A stretch of 64,000 nucleotides of DNA from assembly GCF_040436345.1 (NCBI RefSeq), contig NC_133221.1, forward strand, positions 30,220,589 through 30,284,588, in the 5' to 3' direction. A model generated the notes under the pieces. That model did no database searches, was not told the origin of the DNA, and worked only from the letters and a program-made list of their open reading frames with translations. Made by a program: the position numbers and the translations under genes. This DNA comes from Pagrus major (lineage: Eukaryota > Chordata > Actinopteri > Spariformes > Sparidae). Shown here piece by piece: positions 9,401 to 19,210 of this stretch (position 1 is the stretch's first letter; each line of letters starts with the position of its first letter).

Positions 9401-11832
9401 CATGATGGGAATTACTTATAACGTGCTAACAGAAATTAGCATTGTGACAGTGATAAAATTATCTTACAAACGATCCATTTTTCTTCACGTTTTACAAAAA
9501 ACTCCATATGTGCTTATACTCAAAGGTATATACAGTATTTTATATGCTCTGTGGAAACAAACTAATAAGTGTTGACATAACATTGTTAACACTCCGCTCT
9601 GATAGCCTGATAACACCATGTTAGCATGGATTGGTTCAGCTTTGTTTGAAGAGCAGGGTCAGTGGAAACAAAGGGAGAGCGATGGGAGAGGAAATGAGAT
9701 ATTGTCTGGATGGGAAACCTTCTGAACTACCATTAAAGTCTGCACTGTGACTCAGAATGAACACAGAAACAGATTGAGATAAGGTGTCAGAGTCCAAGTC
9801 TAGCGATGTGGTTTAATGACAGTTGTTAACTGTTTGTGTCGTAGTGAATGGAGCAGCAGCCTCTTTTTCAGAAGTGGCAGAGGAAACCTCAGAGTGGGTC
9901 ACAGCCATCGGAGGTGAGCACATTTACCACCATGTGGGAGAAAGATATTGAGTGGAGTGTTGTTGTACGCTTTATGATGTATGTGTGTGTTCATTGCGTG
10001 TGCGTGTCCAGAGGACTCTGTGGCGTTCTGGCGCGCGTTGAAGGAGGCAGGGCTGCTGGAGGAGGTGGTGGAGGACTTCCAGAAGGAGCTGCAGGAGGTG
10101 CTGAAGGGGCTGCAGGAGAGAGTGTGTGACCCACCACTACAGGTCAAAGGTTAGAACCCCACAGACACTGGCAGAGGTTGGTCAGGTTAACAACTAAATA
10201 AATAAATAAATACATTAAATAAAATAAAAAAATTAATATATATATATGAGTTACAGTTTGTAATGGCTTGGTTTGCTGCATACTAGATGATGTTAATCTT
10301 GTTCCGTCTGTCTGGACAAAATATTAATCTTAGTTCCTTATCTCAATACACATTATTTTCATAGTTTCAAACTTTTCTGAACTAATTTCTGACATCACGA
10401 ATTTAGTAAACCATGAGCCACTCAGCCATACCAGGTTTTGAAAAGCAGTGCACTGGTCTAATATTGCACTCCTATAACACTGTTGGACTCATAATGGACA
10501 GTTTAAAGACACATGAAAAAAATTGATAATAGCAGAACCAAAGATATCGCCTTTTTTGTTCCAAGCATTCTTCTTCATTTTAAAACCTGGTGCCTACATT
10601 ACCCACAATGCAACTGAGCCACTGAGCGACATCACTGGGGCGAATTAATCAGATTACATGCAGCTTCCTCTGGAGCCACAAAAGGCTTCATATGACTTTT
10701 TTCACATATGCAGTAGTACTCCTTAAGACCTGTAAACACACCTCAATGTGTAAAATTGGTGGAGTTACCCTTTAAGTGACATCACTTAAGGGAATTTGTC
10801 AGGCTACAGGCAGCTTCCTCTGGAGACAATAAAGGCTTAATATCCCAACCCTTAATATCACAAGCTGTTTCACCTATGCAGTAGTTCTCCACTGGAAAAA
10901 CTCTGATGTGATGAATTAGTGGATTACTGTGTGTGTCCCATTCAACATTTATTGTTTGTTTTTCAGACGCTGTTTTGCTCAACAATATTGTGCAGAACTT
11001 TGGGATGTTGGACCTCGTGAAGAAGGTTCTGGCCAGTCATAAGAGCCAGATGGACCGTTACAGAGAGCAGTACACTCGCAGCCTCGCTGGTCAGTCCAAT
11101 AATCCTCAATGCCTTTTGAGGCTTGAAACTATACCCTGCACTCTGTATGAAGAGGTTAAGAAAAGTCTTAGTGTGTTTGTACATATTGATGAGGTTTTGT
11201 TTCCTTCTGCAGCTCTGGAGCAGCAGTGTGACGAGCACAGGAAGCGAGCCAAAGAGCTGAAGAGCAAATCCCAGCACCTCAACAACGTCCTGATGACTCT
11301 GACCCCAGTCCCTGCAGCCCCTGCGCCCAAGCGCCCCCGTTTGACACGCGCCGTTTCTGGCCCAGCTGCAGTCAACGCTGCTCCCACCCAGATCACTCTG
11401 CCCCTCAACCAGCTGACCAGCTTGCCGCTGGGCAAGGTTTTGACCATGGCAGGAGGCCAGGCCGGCACCAACCTGGGCGGGTACACCCTCCTGACCTCCT
11501 CGCTCTCTGGGTCGGAGCTGGCAGCCGACGCCTCTAACCTGACTGTGTTGTCCGCAGCGGCGGGTCAGGAGGGCGCAGCCGGTACCGGCGGCTCCACGGC
11601 CTTCGTTAAGGTGGTTGGTCCTCAGTTCCAGCTGGTGACGCTACCGGCCACGATGCAGAGCTTGGCCACTGCACAAGGCACGGCTATACAACAGCAGGTC
11701 GGCACCATCAGTGTGGTGGACACCTTGGCAACTACTGCAGACGATTCACAAGAGGAAGGCCAAGCTGATGGTGATGATGGAGGTCAGCCAGGGCAGGTTA
11801 AAGAGGAAGATGGGGAGCAGCCAGCCAAGTAG
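6453..11832 (+). CDS. gmeb2: Glucocorticoid modulatory element-binding protein 2 (SAND-domain transcription factor)
   Basis: Coding exons: 6453-6598, 6694-6779, 6986-7110, 7602-7705, 8823-8980, 9845-9913, 10012-10149, 10967-11089, 11213-11832. All junctions are GT-AG and in phase, giving 1,569 nt and 522 residues. GMEB proteins are nuclear. They bind the glucocorticoid modulatory element through a SAND domain and tune steroid-receptor transcription. The SAND domain spans about residues 88-178: YPITCG, FVCPGINVKCVQ, the DNA-contacting KDWK motif (140-143), then FYQH and CSNTC with the likely zinc ligands H167, C171 and C175. A conserved middle block (AFWRALKEAGLLEEVV) leads to a coiled coil (about 280-345), then the basic motif KRPRL (356-360), a likely NLS, and a Gln/Ala/Thr-rich C-terminus ending in an acidic stretch. 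I assign GMEB2 rather than GMEB1 from DAVLLNNIVQNFGMLD and ALEQQCDEHRKRAKEL, recalled from the human paralogues, whose GMEB2 is about 530 residues. The ATG is the first in frame and precedes the family-like VVIVTIPD. Confidence 0.95.
7171..7541. mobile_element. MITE in gmeb2 intron (family G, copy 1)
   Basis: The ends are imperfect inverted repeats: GAGGGACAGTTCACCCAAAAA at the left and TTTTTGGGTGAACCTATCC at the right. No ORF lies inside. The left 140 bases closely match 13243-13366. The GTTCACCCAAAAATGAAAATT end is familiar from widespread small fish DNA elements. It sits wholly within the intron between coding exons 3 and 4 (counting the SAND exons), between the CVQ donor and the FNEQ acceptor. 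Confidence 0.75.
8206..8384 (-). mobile_element. tRNA-derived SINE with LINE-like 3' tail, in gmeb2 intron
   Basis: On the minus strand the element begins GGGGCGGCTGTGGCCCAGG, an A-box-like tRNA head, followed by a damaged B-box region (GGTTCGAT). It passes through AAGATACTGAGCCCCAAA, and ends in GACAAAAGCATCTGCTAAATG plus TAA-type repeats. The head matches the plus-strand SINE at 18972. The tail matches the 3' end of the LINE at 24417-24449. It is inserted antisense to gmeb2, between the exon ending at 7705 and the exon starting at 8823. Confidence 0.8.
10428..10895. mobile_element. Partial fold-back MITE (family B, copy 1) plus a second fragment
   Basis: Bases 10428-10775 match the right two thirds of the fold-back MITE at 58525-59004: TAACACTGTTGGACTCAT, CCTACATTACCCACAATGCA, CAGCTTCCTCTGGAGCCA, ending GGTGGAGTTACCC. 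A second, more diverged fragment of the same right arm follows at about 10790-10895 (CAGCTTCCTCTGGAGAC, CTATGCAGTAGTTCTCC). All of it is in the gmeb2 intron before the DAVLLNN exon. Confidence 0.75.
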
Positions 11833-12220
11833 CAGCGAGACAAAAGACAGCTGTTCTCTCCCCTGACTCCCAGCTTATAATCGCCTTCATGTCATCGTTT
11901 TAGACCCTGGACTGAATGTGCATTTTCTGTGATGGCTGACAACTCGTCCACATTTACATTTTTACAGACCATTGCATCCATTTTTTGGTCATTTAACACA
12001 ACACACCAGCCTTCCTTGAACTTAGATGTCCTTCGACTTTCAAGACCCCCCCGGGTCTATATTAGTTCAGGAGTGTGTATTTCAGTACTGATTTCACTGT
12101 AAATATGTTTTTGTACCTAATATATTTGATACAGCTACTTCTGTAGGGATTTATTCCATGTAGGCTGGAATAAGGAGAGTTGTTCAGTTTGGTAATAAAT
12201 GCTCAGTTTTCAAGAAGAAA
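11833..12220 (+). other. gmeb2: gmeb2 3' UTR with polyadenylation signal
   Basis: The UTR follows the TAG stop at 11830-11832. A canonical AATAAA lies at 12194-12199, followed by a T-rich stretch, so cleavage near 12215-12220 is likely. A second AATAAA near 12937 would give a longer transcript if used. Confidence 0.65.
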
Positions 12221-13242
12221 TTGTGCATCATTACATGTTGTAAATGTTGCTGCTGCAGGACCGTCATTGGGGACTAAGCGGTGATGGTAAAGGGACAGCT
12301 ACGACACCAGCCAAACATTCCAACAGGTTGCTGTAGTCGTGGAAAACAAATATCACTAAGCAACATTTAACTCTTACAACGGCTACTTCTATAACTACCT
12401 TCTAACACTTGACGAACAGACAAACCAGATTTCTCCCACAGTAGACTCTTGTGCTACAACATCAGGTAGTGTTGAGATAGAATCCTGCATGCACAGTGTA
12501 GAGCTTCTTCTTCTTCTTTTTTTTTTAATGCTGTCGCTGTCCCTTCAACCATTGCTGCTTAAAGTTCCTACTGCAACTGAGCAAACAGCTACAAAGTCTG
12601 CAGCTGAATGGGATAATAAGTACAGGACACTCTGTAGTCTCCCTGTAGACTGGGGTTTGTGTCCCACTTGGAAGATGTTGTTCTGTTCACTTATTATTAC
12701 ACTCAGTTCTGGTTTTGTTTTTTAAATTCAGTTGTCTGTCACTGTTTGGTTGGTTTGGTTTAGGAAAAGATGGTTTGTGTTAAAACAGACCCTTTCACAA
12801 TGTTGAACACGTGTTGGAAACTTTCATCAGCAGCTCACTGTCTTCATCAGATGCAGTTTGCTCAGTTCTCGTGGAAGTGTGTCATCACATGACAGTTACT
12901 GACACACCAAATTCATTAATATGAAAAAAAGAGGAGAATAAAGGACCAATGTTTTGTCCCTGACATACATTAATATGGTGTTTTTTCTCTTCAATCATAT
13001 TGACCAGGGAGCATGTGTGGTATAAACATTTCCCATGTAGAGAGTATATCACATAAAGTTAAAATGAGTGGTCAGTTTTGCATACTGTACGTCTGTGTGT
13101 CCATCAGAACCACTGAAGTGTTAACTAACCCTGGTGTGCAGTGTGTCACTTTGTGTGTAGTTTGATTCAACAGCAAATGATTTATGAATCTGCACCATGT
13201 GACCAAAGTATTACCTGTGGAAAAAAAAAAGAAAATAGGTCT
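12221..13242. other. Intergenic between the convergent gmeb2 and pdyn, no gene seen
   Basis: No recognisable ORF or repeat. It may include an extended gmeb2 3' UTR. Confidence 0.4.
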
Positions 13243-13366
13243 TAAAGGAACAGTTCACCCAAAAATTAAAATTCAGTCATGATCTACTCTCTCCCATGTT
13301 GATGGAAAGTTGGGTGAAGTTTTGAAGTCCACAGAACATTTCTGGAGCTTCACAGCAAAATGCGGG
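13243..13366. mobile_element. Truncated MITE (family G, copy 2)
   Basis: It starts TTAAAGGAACAGTTCACCC and matches the left part of 7171-7541 through TGATGGAAAGTTG, ACATTTCTGGAGCTTCACAG. The match is lost after about 13366 and no partner right end is clear. Confidence 0.65.
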
Positions 13367-14290
13367 AAACACATTGAGGCAACTATGAAGCCTTTGGTAG
13401 ATATTCTCTATTTAGCGAACTGTTTGACTAACTTTACTTGGCGTACCTGTTATTGGCCACAAGGAGGCGCCACAGTATTATTGTTCAGAGAGTTTTATTG
13501 GCCAGACGTCTTCTGACTCATTTGTTTCTGCAGCAGTCATATGCTTTACACTTGTGACATGTCTTATCTCAGGAAGATTGTATGCCTATTAGATGTTCTT
13601 TGCGCACTAACGAAGTTGGTTTTGAAGTAGTAGAACAATTTATATTTATATTGATATACACCAACTAAAGTGAACTATCATTTTGGCGTTGCTGGGTAGG
13701 CCTGTAATTATGAAAAGCTGTATGACAGGAACGGAAACAGTAATCAATGCAAGATGAGCCTCACATTTTAATTCTGCATTTGCTTCGGCTATATGGCCTA
13801 AAGCTCGAACTGACTGTCATAGTCAACCTGATTTGTTTCAGAATTTCTATCGTTTTCTAAAATGATGTCCAAACTCACAGCAGATGAAATCAGTTTGTCA
13901 GTTCTGATAAATATTGGTTTCAAATAATAAAATATTTTCCTATAGCCTTTTATTCATTTTACTAAAATCTCTCCTTTTACATTTGCTCATACAAGCCTGC
14001 CTCTAGGCCTCATAGGACACAATTACAATGTAAATCAATTTTAGAGTTAAAGTTGAAAATGTATTTAAAGTGCCTCACCATCAGTGTTATTCATTTATGC
14101 CGAATTAAAGAGCGTGTCCTCAAATTTTCTAAAACACATTTAGCCAAGTCAACTCTACATATGAGGCTGTCGATGACTAAGAAAATGTAAAATTGCAAGA
14201 ATTCTGAATGGAGTTTGGCACGGATGGAACGGAACACACTGAGGCTGAAATCAGTTGCACAAGTAGCCTAAGACTTCTTTTGAACTTGTT
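13367..14290. other. Intergenic downstream of both genes, no gene seen
   Basis: AT-rich. A 68-codon ORF at 13310-13516 overlaps the MITE and has no domain. No other feature is recognised. Confidence 0.4.
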
Positions 14291-14308
14291 TGACGAACAA
14301 GAACGTGT

Positions 14309-14515
14309 TTTATTCATGGTTTTATTAAACAAGCATCCTTTATTGAATGACAGACACTGATGCCAATAACACAGAGATGAGAGTTGTTACACAGAAGTCA
14401 CCCGAGTAGGCAATAAGCAAGATAGGCAGGCATATGATACTTTTGGGATAAATGGAGCATTTCAAGTGAACCTGCACAAGTTCTTTCTAGTGTTTCCTCT
14501 CCGAGCAGGATTCAT
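14309..14515 (-). other. pdyn: pdyn 3' UTR with three polyadenylation signals
   Basis: Downstream of the minus-strand stop, AATAAA appears three times on the minus strand (plus-strand TTTATT at 14339-14344, 14321-14326 and 14309-14314). The UTR is therefore about 170-230 bases. Confidence 0.6.
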
Positions 14516-15758
14516 CTATAAGCTCAGGTCATCATAGGAGTAATATGGCTCCTCCACTGAGCGCACAGAGATTTTGAAGTGGCGGCGCAGAAAGCCTCCG
14601 TACCGCTTGTCCCACTTCAGGTTGTTCAACTTTGGTCTGATCCTCCTCATGAAGCCTCCGTAGCGTTTCTGTAGCTCCTCTGGCTCCTGGCTCTCCTGCT
14701 CCGCGGAACTACTCCTCTTTGACTTCGGGCCGAATTTGCGTAAAAAGCCGCCGTAACGTTTGACGTAACTACGGAGCATCTGATCCTCCGGAGCATCGTC
14801 TGCGTCCTCCGGCTGGTCCACACCTCTCTCCTCCAGCCTCTTCAACAAGTCCTCGTATTTCTTGGGCAGCGCTCCGGCCTTCAGGATGTAATTGTCGTGC
14901 CACGGAGAGGTGAAGACTTTGTTTTTGTTCTTGTTCTTGTCGATCCTCTTGATGAAGCCACCATAGCGCTTGACCAGGTCCGCCTGCTGGTTCTCCTCCT
15001 CCTCCGCTGCCTCGTCCTGGCTGAAGTCTGCCAGCCCGGGAGCCTGGCCGCAGCTCTTCAGCTGGCCCTCACACTCCGCACTGCATGACTGCAGGACACA
15101 CACACAGAGGAGGATGAAACCAGCTCAAATGTCTGTGCACACACATGACCTGTCAGCACAGGTGCGTGGTACTAGAATCAGCTTTAAACATTTTTATTTC
15201 GATCTCCTCCTTACATTCCCCCTGAAGTATCTTTAAAGATACTTAACATCACTAACATCTAACATCACCTAATCTGCTTGTCCAAAGCTTTCTTGGTACT
15301 GCTTAGTGAAGAGTCAACCCTAATATGTTACGTGTTTTACGCACCCCATATTCTAGTTGTAGCCTAAACTGTTGAGCCTCATATGGGCGCCACATTTACT
15401 CAATATTCCTACGCACACATTTGGTATCTTAAACTTCAGGAATTAGGAAATTCAAATATATTCATATTATATTAATGAACTAATTCTGCCTTATTCGAAT
15501 GTAAGCTTCTGCTTTGGGATTTTAACAGACACTAAAAGAAGGAGAAAAAAAAAAAAAACTCAATTAAAGCCCAATCTTCCAACATGCAGCACTTCTTCTC
15601 CATTTTTCTTTCTTAAATGAGCTCCATGATCTTACCAGGCTGCTGAAGGCGACGTCGGGGCCGAGAATCTGCTGTGCGCATTTCTGACACTGTGACGAGC
15701 AATCTGCGTGGATGGAGGGCGGCAAGCTCAGCATCAGCACCAGGACATACCACTCCAT
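14516..15758 (-). CDS. pdyn: Prodynorphin (opioid neuropeptide precursor)
   Basis: Coding exons are 15758-15636 (41 codons) and 15088-14516, joined in phase 0 across a GTAAGA...CAG intron; 231 residues. This secretory-pathway precursor is cut by prohormone convertases to kappa-opioid peptides. Residues 1-18 form a signal peptide ending SIHA. Six cysteines follow (20, 24, 27, 43, 47, 54), the disulfide domain of all opioid precursors. Four YGGF cores each follow Lys-Arg: YGGFI-KR (83), YGGFLRKFGPKSKR (153, neoendorphin position), YGGFMRRIRPKL (184, dynorphin A position) and YGGFLRRHFKISV (204, dynorphin B position). The RRIRPKL and adjacent dynorphin B arrangement separates it from proenkephalin, POMC and pronociceptin. 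Human prodynorphin is about 254 residues. Unusual points are Ile5 in the first core, Met5 in the dynorphin A position, and an extra NNL before KWD. Transcription converges with gmeb2. Confidence 0.96.
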
Positions 15759-15768
15759 TCTTCACCAG

Positions 15769-15803
15769 ATCCCTGACGCACGCACGCACACACACACACA
15801 CGA
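15769..15803. repeat. Short CA/CG dinucleotide run in pdyn intron 1
   Basis: A GCACGCACGCACACACACAC-type run directly abuts the acceptor of the first coding exon of pdyn (minus-strand TGCGTCAG|G, exon from 15772). It forms part of the acceptor tract, so length changes here could affect splicing. Confidence 0.6.
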
Positions 15804-16129
15804 ACAAAAGGAAGGCAGTGCCGGTGAGTCTGGATGAGTTAGACCAGCTGGTTTGAGGATTCGCAGACTAGAAATCCATGAAATAACTTCTACAGTAAGC
15901 TAAATTACTCATTTTTGAAACTAGTTTTAATTAAGTCTGTTAAAACTGTTTAACGCATTAAAACAGCCAGTTATACTGACCGCGTAGACCTGTGCGCAGT
16001 GCGTAATGGCGCACTGGCACCAAGTTTTTCTTCCATCATTTTTTTGGTTAATTAATACCAAGCAGAGAAACATGAATGTGATCTACATTAAAGTTTCAGA
16101 AAGTATAAAGTATCGAGTCAGTAGCCTAC

Positions 16130-16228
16130 CTCAGGAGTTGCACAGAGACTTCCAGCCGTGTTAAGACTCGCAGAGGCGCATTTACCATTAAATGGAAACT
16201 CGCTGACCGCCCTCCAACACTTGTGTTT
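16130..16228 (-). other. pdyn: pdyn noncoding exon 1
   Basis: The right-hand (5') limit is inferred about 30 bases downstream of the TATA-like motif at 16252-16260. The 3' limit is a strong minus-strand donor, CTGAG|GTAGGC, with the last exon base at 16130. Opioid precursor genes commonly have a noncoding first exon followed by a signal-peptide exon, as seen here. Confidence 0.6.
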
Positions 16229-16251
16229 CTCCTGCGCGGCTCGTCGCTTTT

Positions 16252-16260
16252 CTTTTTATC
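16252..16260 (-). promoter_or_regulatory. TATA box of pdyn
   Basis: Minus-strand GATAAAAAG sits in a GC-rich setting, about 130 bases upstream of the exon 1 donor and about 490 bases upstream of the signal-peptide exon. Spacing suits a start near 16225-16230. Confidence 0.55.
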
Positions 16261-16433
16261 GCCGGAGACTTGACTGTGTCACCGCAGCGCATCAGAGCAG
16301 CTTCTATTGAGGGACCAATGGGAGGGAAAGATACTGCGTAAATAACCCCACCGCCTCCCCGCTTCAGGAGTTTCTAACAACGCCCACACAGTGAAGGTAT
16401 AAGAACAGCAGCGCAGTTCGCCCCATCAGCACG

Positions 16434-16445
16434 TTATCATCATCG

Positions 16446-16482
<37 letters not shown>
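16434..16482. repeat. (ATC/TCA)n microsatellite upstream of pdyn
   Basis: A nearly pure ATC run lies about 200 bases upstream of the inferred pdyn transcription start. Confidence 0.95.
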
Positions 16483-16489
16483 TTCATCT

Positions 16490-18970
16490 CTGGGGGTCCG
16501 GATCAAACCCTGGACTGTAAATCACACTGACATCAATGAACTAAGTTTTTTCTCTTTTATAGTCAGACTGAAACAGTGAAACCTGCAAGAGAGAAGACGA
16601 AATCAGACATAAACTGAAGTGAACAGGAAACACTGATCCAAACATGAACATGGCGCATTACACTAAGGCCTCATAGGGTCTGGTGATTTAAACTAAATTG
16701 CTCAAGCAATAACAACAAGGCCTGTTTCTTCAAACAGTAGCGTCATTTAAACATTGTTTTTCTGTGTAAGTGAGCAGGTGGAACCAGCTGTAAACACAAT
16801 ACTGAGAATGTCACCTCATAAAGTTGTTACTGTGTGATCAAACTGTTGCCTATTTACACATCAAGCAGACACAAAGCAACTTTATCATTCATTTGGAGTC
16901 AGATTTGTGTTCACCTGATGGATGGGATTGCAGGGCTCTCATTTAGCTCTGTTTTGGTCTCTACCAGCTCCAGAGAGAAGTATCTGTTTCTGCAACTGCC
17001 AACTGAACCAAGGTAGTAAAGTTGTGAGCTGTAAAACCAAAACAACGACAAACAAAAAACTAAAGATAAAGAAACTACAAGAGTAACACAGCACTATTTC
17101 TTAAAGCAGAAAGCTACACTCAGCCCACTCTGCAGGATATATGTTAGCAGTTTTCCAAGATTTACGTATGTACTGAGCCGGGCATATCACGTTCACATTA
17201 TATGCTTATTAGAGCCACCTTTCACATCAGGAGATGGAAGGGGTGATGGTGACATTATTACAGCCACAAGGTTGCCAAACGGGCAACCGCAATTTGAGTC
17301 TCACCACTGGACATTTTTAAGGAGACCTGGGGGTATTTCCAGCCGTTTTTACGGCGTCAGAACAGGCTGTTTTTCACAGGAAGTCGGACCATCTCCATCC
17401 GTGATCGTGGCGACCAAAACAGGTATTTTAAGCCAAACCATGATGTTTTTCTAACCCTAACCAAGTGGTTTTTGTGAATAAACCTACCCAGAGCACAAGC
17501 ACAGCATTGTGACAAGAGGGAAAGAGAAAATTCTACCCATTTTTTTGAAGAACTGAAATTGTAGCCTCTGTCTTCTTCTCAGATGTTCCTGTAAGCACTT
17601 CACTTCAGATAGGAGCCGTGTAAACACACAAAATTCTATGGAGAACCTCACTGGGGAATCTATTGCTTGCTTAATTTCTTTTCCTGACATTGGCCAATCA
17701 AAATTTTGACTTTCTTGTTCACTGACAATTGGATATACCATTTTTTTTTTTCAAATAAATAATATATTTCAGTTTTATCAGTGGTTGTTTTATCTCTGCT
17801 ATAGAAGCAGCTTCAGCAGATTGTCTCTGTTGTCAGTTTTAAACTTCATAAAATGCTCCTCCACTGATTCTGGAGTTGAAGTTTTCAATTCTATTTGCAC
17901 AGGTTCCTGGTCTATAGCTTTATTTCAGACACAAGTAAATTAAGCTTTTCTGTTCTTTCTTTTTTTCTACTGGCATTGGTGTCTATTGTCTGGCTCTGCA
18001 AAAAGGTTTCTTTACCTCACAGAGCGTCTATACATTCACATCTGGTGTCTGGTTTGTCTGTAGACAGAAGTGTATCTGAGAGGAAACAAAAGCTATAAAG
18101 TCATTGTCTGCTAGGGATCTTGGACTGAGTCTCCATATACATTTAGTTTTTGATAAGAAATCAACTCTAGAATAGGACTGGAGCGCAGGCAAGAAAATGA
18201 ATACTGTTGATTTGGAGTTTTTATTTTATTATTTATCCAAGCGTCAGTCATTCCATAAATCTATAAGAAATCTTTCACCTAACAAGCACAATTATGTTTA
18301 TATGTTTATGGTTAATCAATAATCGATTAATCACTGCTCAGAGTTAAATCGATCAACCAATAGTAAGAGACGGGCACAAATACATCAAAAAGTATCTTGT
18401 TACAAATTACAGATACTTGCTTATCAAATATATCAAAATAAAATACAAAAAACAGGTAGGAGGAAATTGATTTAAATACAATTTTAGAAAATACAAAAAG
18501 ACATTCTATACAAACTGATATTATTACATTTGAGCCATTTAGAAGCCTCAGTGTGTGTTGGATTTCATTGGCAATTGTTGAATAGTGATGAACAGAAGCT
18601 CCACAATTACGAGGAAATGATTATTATTATTATTTTTATTTAAGTAAGCTGGTGATTATACCTTATCTGTTCTTTTATCTCCTAATGCAGCCTGTTCTGA
18701 TTTTGCATCTGACAGAGATCATGTCAGTGGTTACAACAGTTTTCTAATGGAAAAAACATATTTCAAAGATTATTAATGATTAACTGATAATGGATTGTCA
18801 AGGCAGCCAACTATCAATTAAAGAAATTGCTGAAAATTTGCATCTCTAGTTTTTGACTTGTCTTAGTTTGGGTGCATCCACACAAGAAATGACCTCCTAC
18901 AATCAATTGCTGGTTATAAGAATCTGGTAAAAGTGTGAAAAGATTAGTGAAGAGTTTCTCATCATCCCTA
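16490..18970. other. Intergenic, no supported gene
   Basis: No domain-bearing ORF. Short ORFs (for example 17484-17741 minus, 17895-18098 plus) have no recognisable feature. Distal pdyn regulatory sequence could lie here but cannot be told by eye. Confidence 0.4.
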
Positions 18971-18971
18971 A

Positions 18972-19210
18972 GGGGGCGGCTGTAGCTCAGGAGGTAGAGC
19001 GGGTCGTCTTGTAATCGGAAGGTCGCTGGTTGGAATCCCTGGCTCCCCAGCTCCATGTTGAAGTGTCTTTGAGCAAGATACTGAACCCCAATTTGCTCCT
19101 TGCATGATACCTCTGTCATCAGTGTATGAATGTGTGTGTGAATGGGTGAATGTGACAATTGTGGTATGTAGACTGGAAAAGCACTATAGAAATGCAAGTC
19201 CATTTCCATC
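18972..19210 (+). mobile_element. tRNA-derived SINE
   Basis: It begins GGGGCGGCTGTAGCTCAGG with an A-box-like TAGCTCAGGAGG and a B-box-like GGTTGGAATCC (19028-19038), giving a tRNA-like Pol III head. A fish-SINE body follows (AGCAAGATACTGAACCCCAA, TCAGTGTATGAATG), then the tail AAAAGCACTATAGAAATGCAAG. The head is shared with the minus-strand SINE at 8206-8384 but the tails differ. It is not a functional tRNA gene. Confidence 0.85.

Noticed and set aside
9848..10147. ORFs on both strands over gmeb2 exons at 9845-10149
   Set aside because: They run out of frame through an intron. The spliced gmeb2 frame matches the family and explains this sequence.
10963..11486. Minus-strand ORFs of 104 and 126 codons
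   Set aside because: They are antisense shadows of gmeb2 exons and have no recognisable domain.
14897..15236. Plus-strand ORFs over the pdyn exon
   Set aside because: They are antisense shadows; the minus-strand frame encodes the opioid cores.
18972..19045. Possible tRNA gene
   Set aside because: A-box and B-box-like words are present, but the body and tail are those of a SINE and the anticodon-arm pairing is not convincing.
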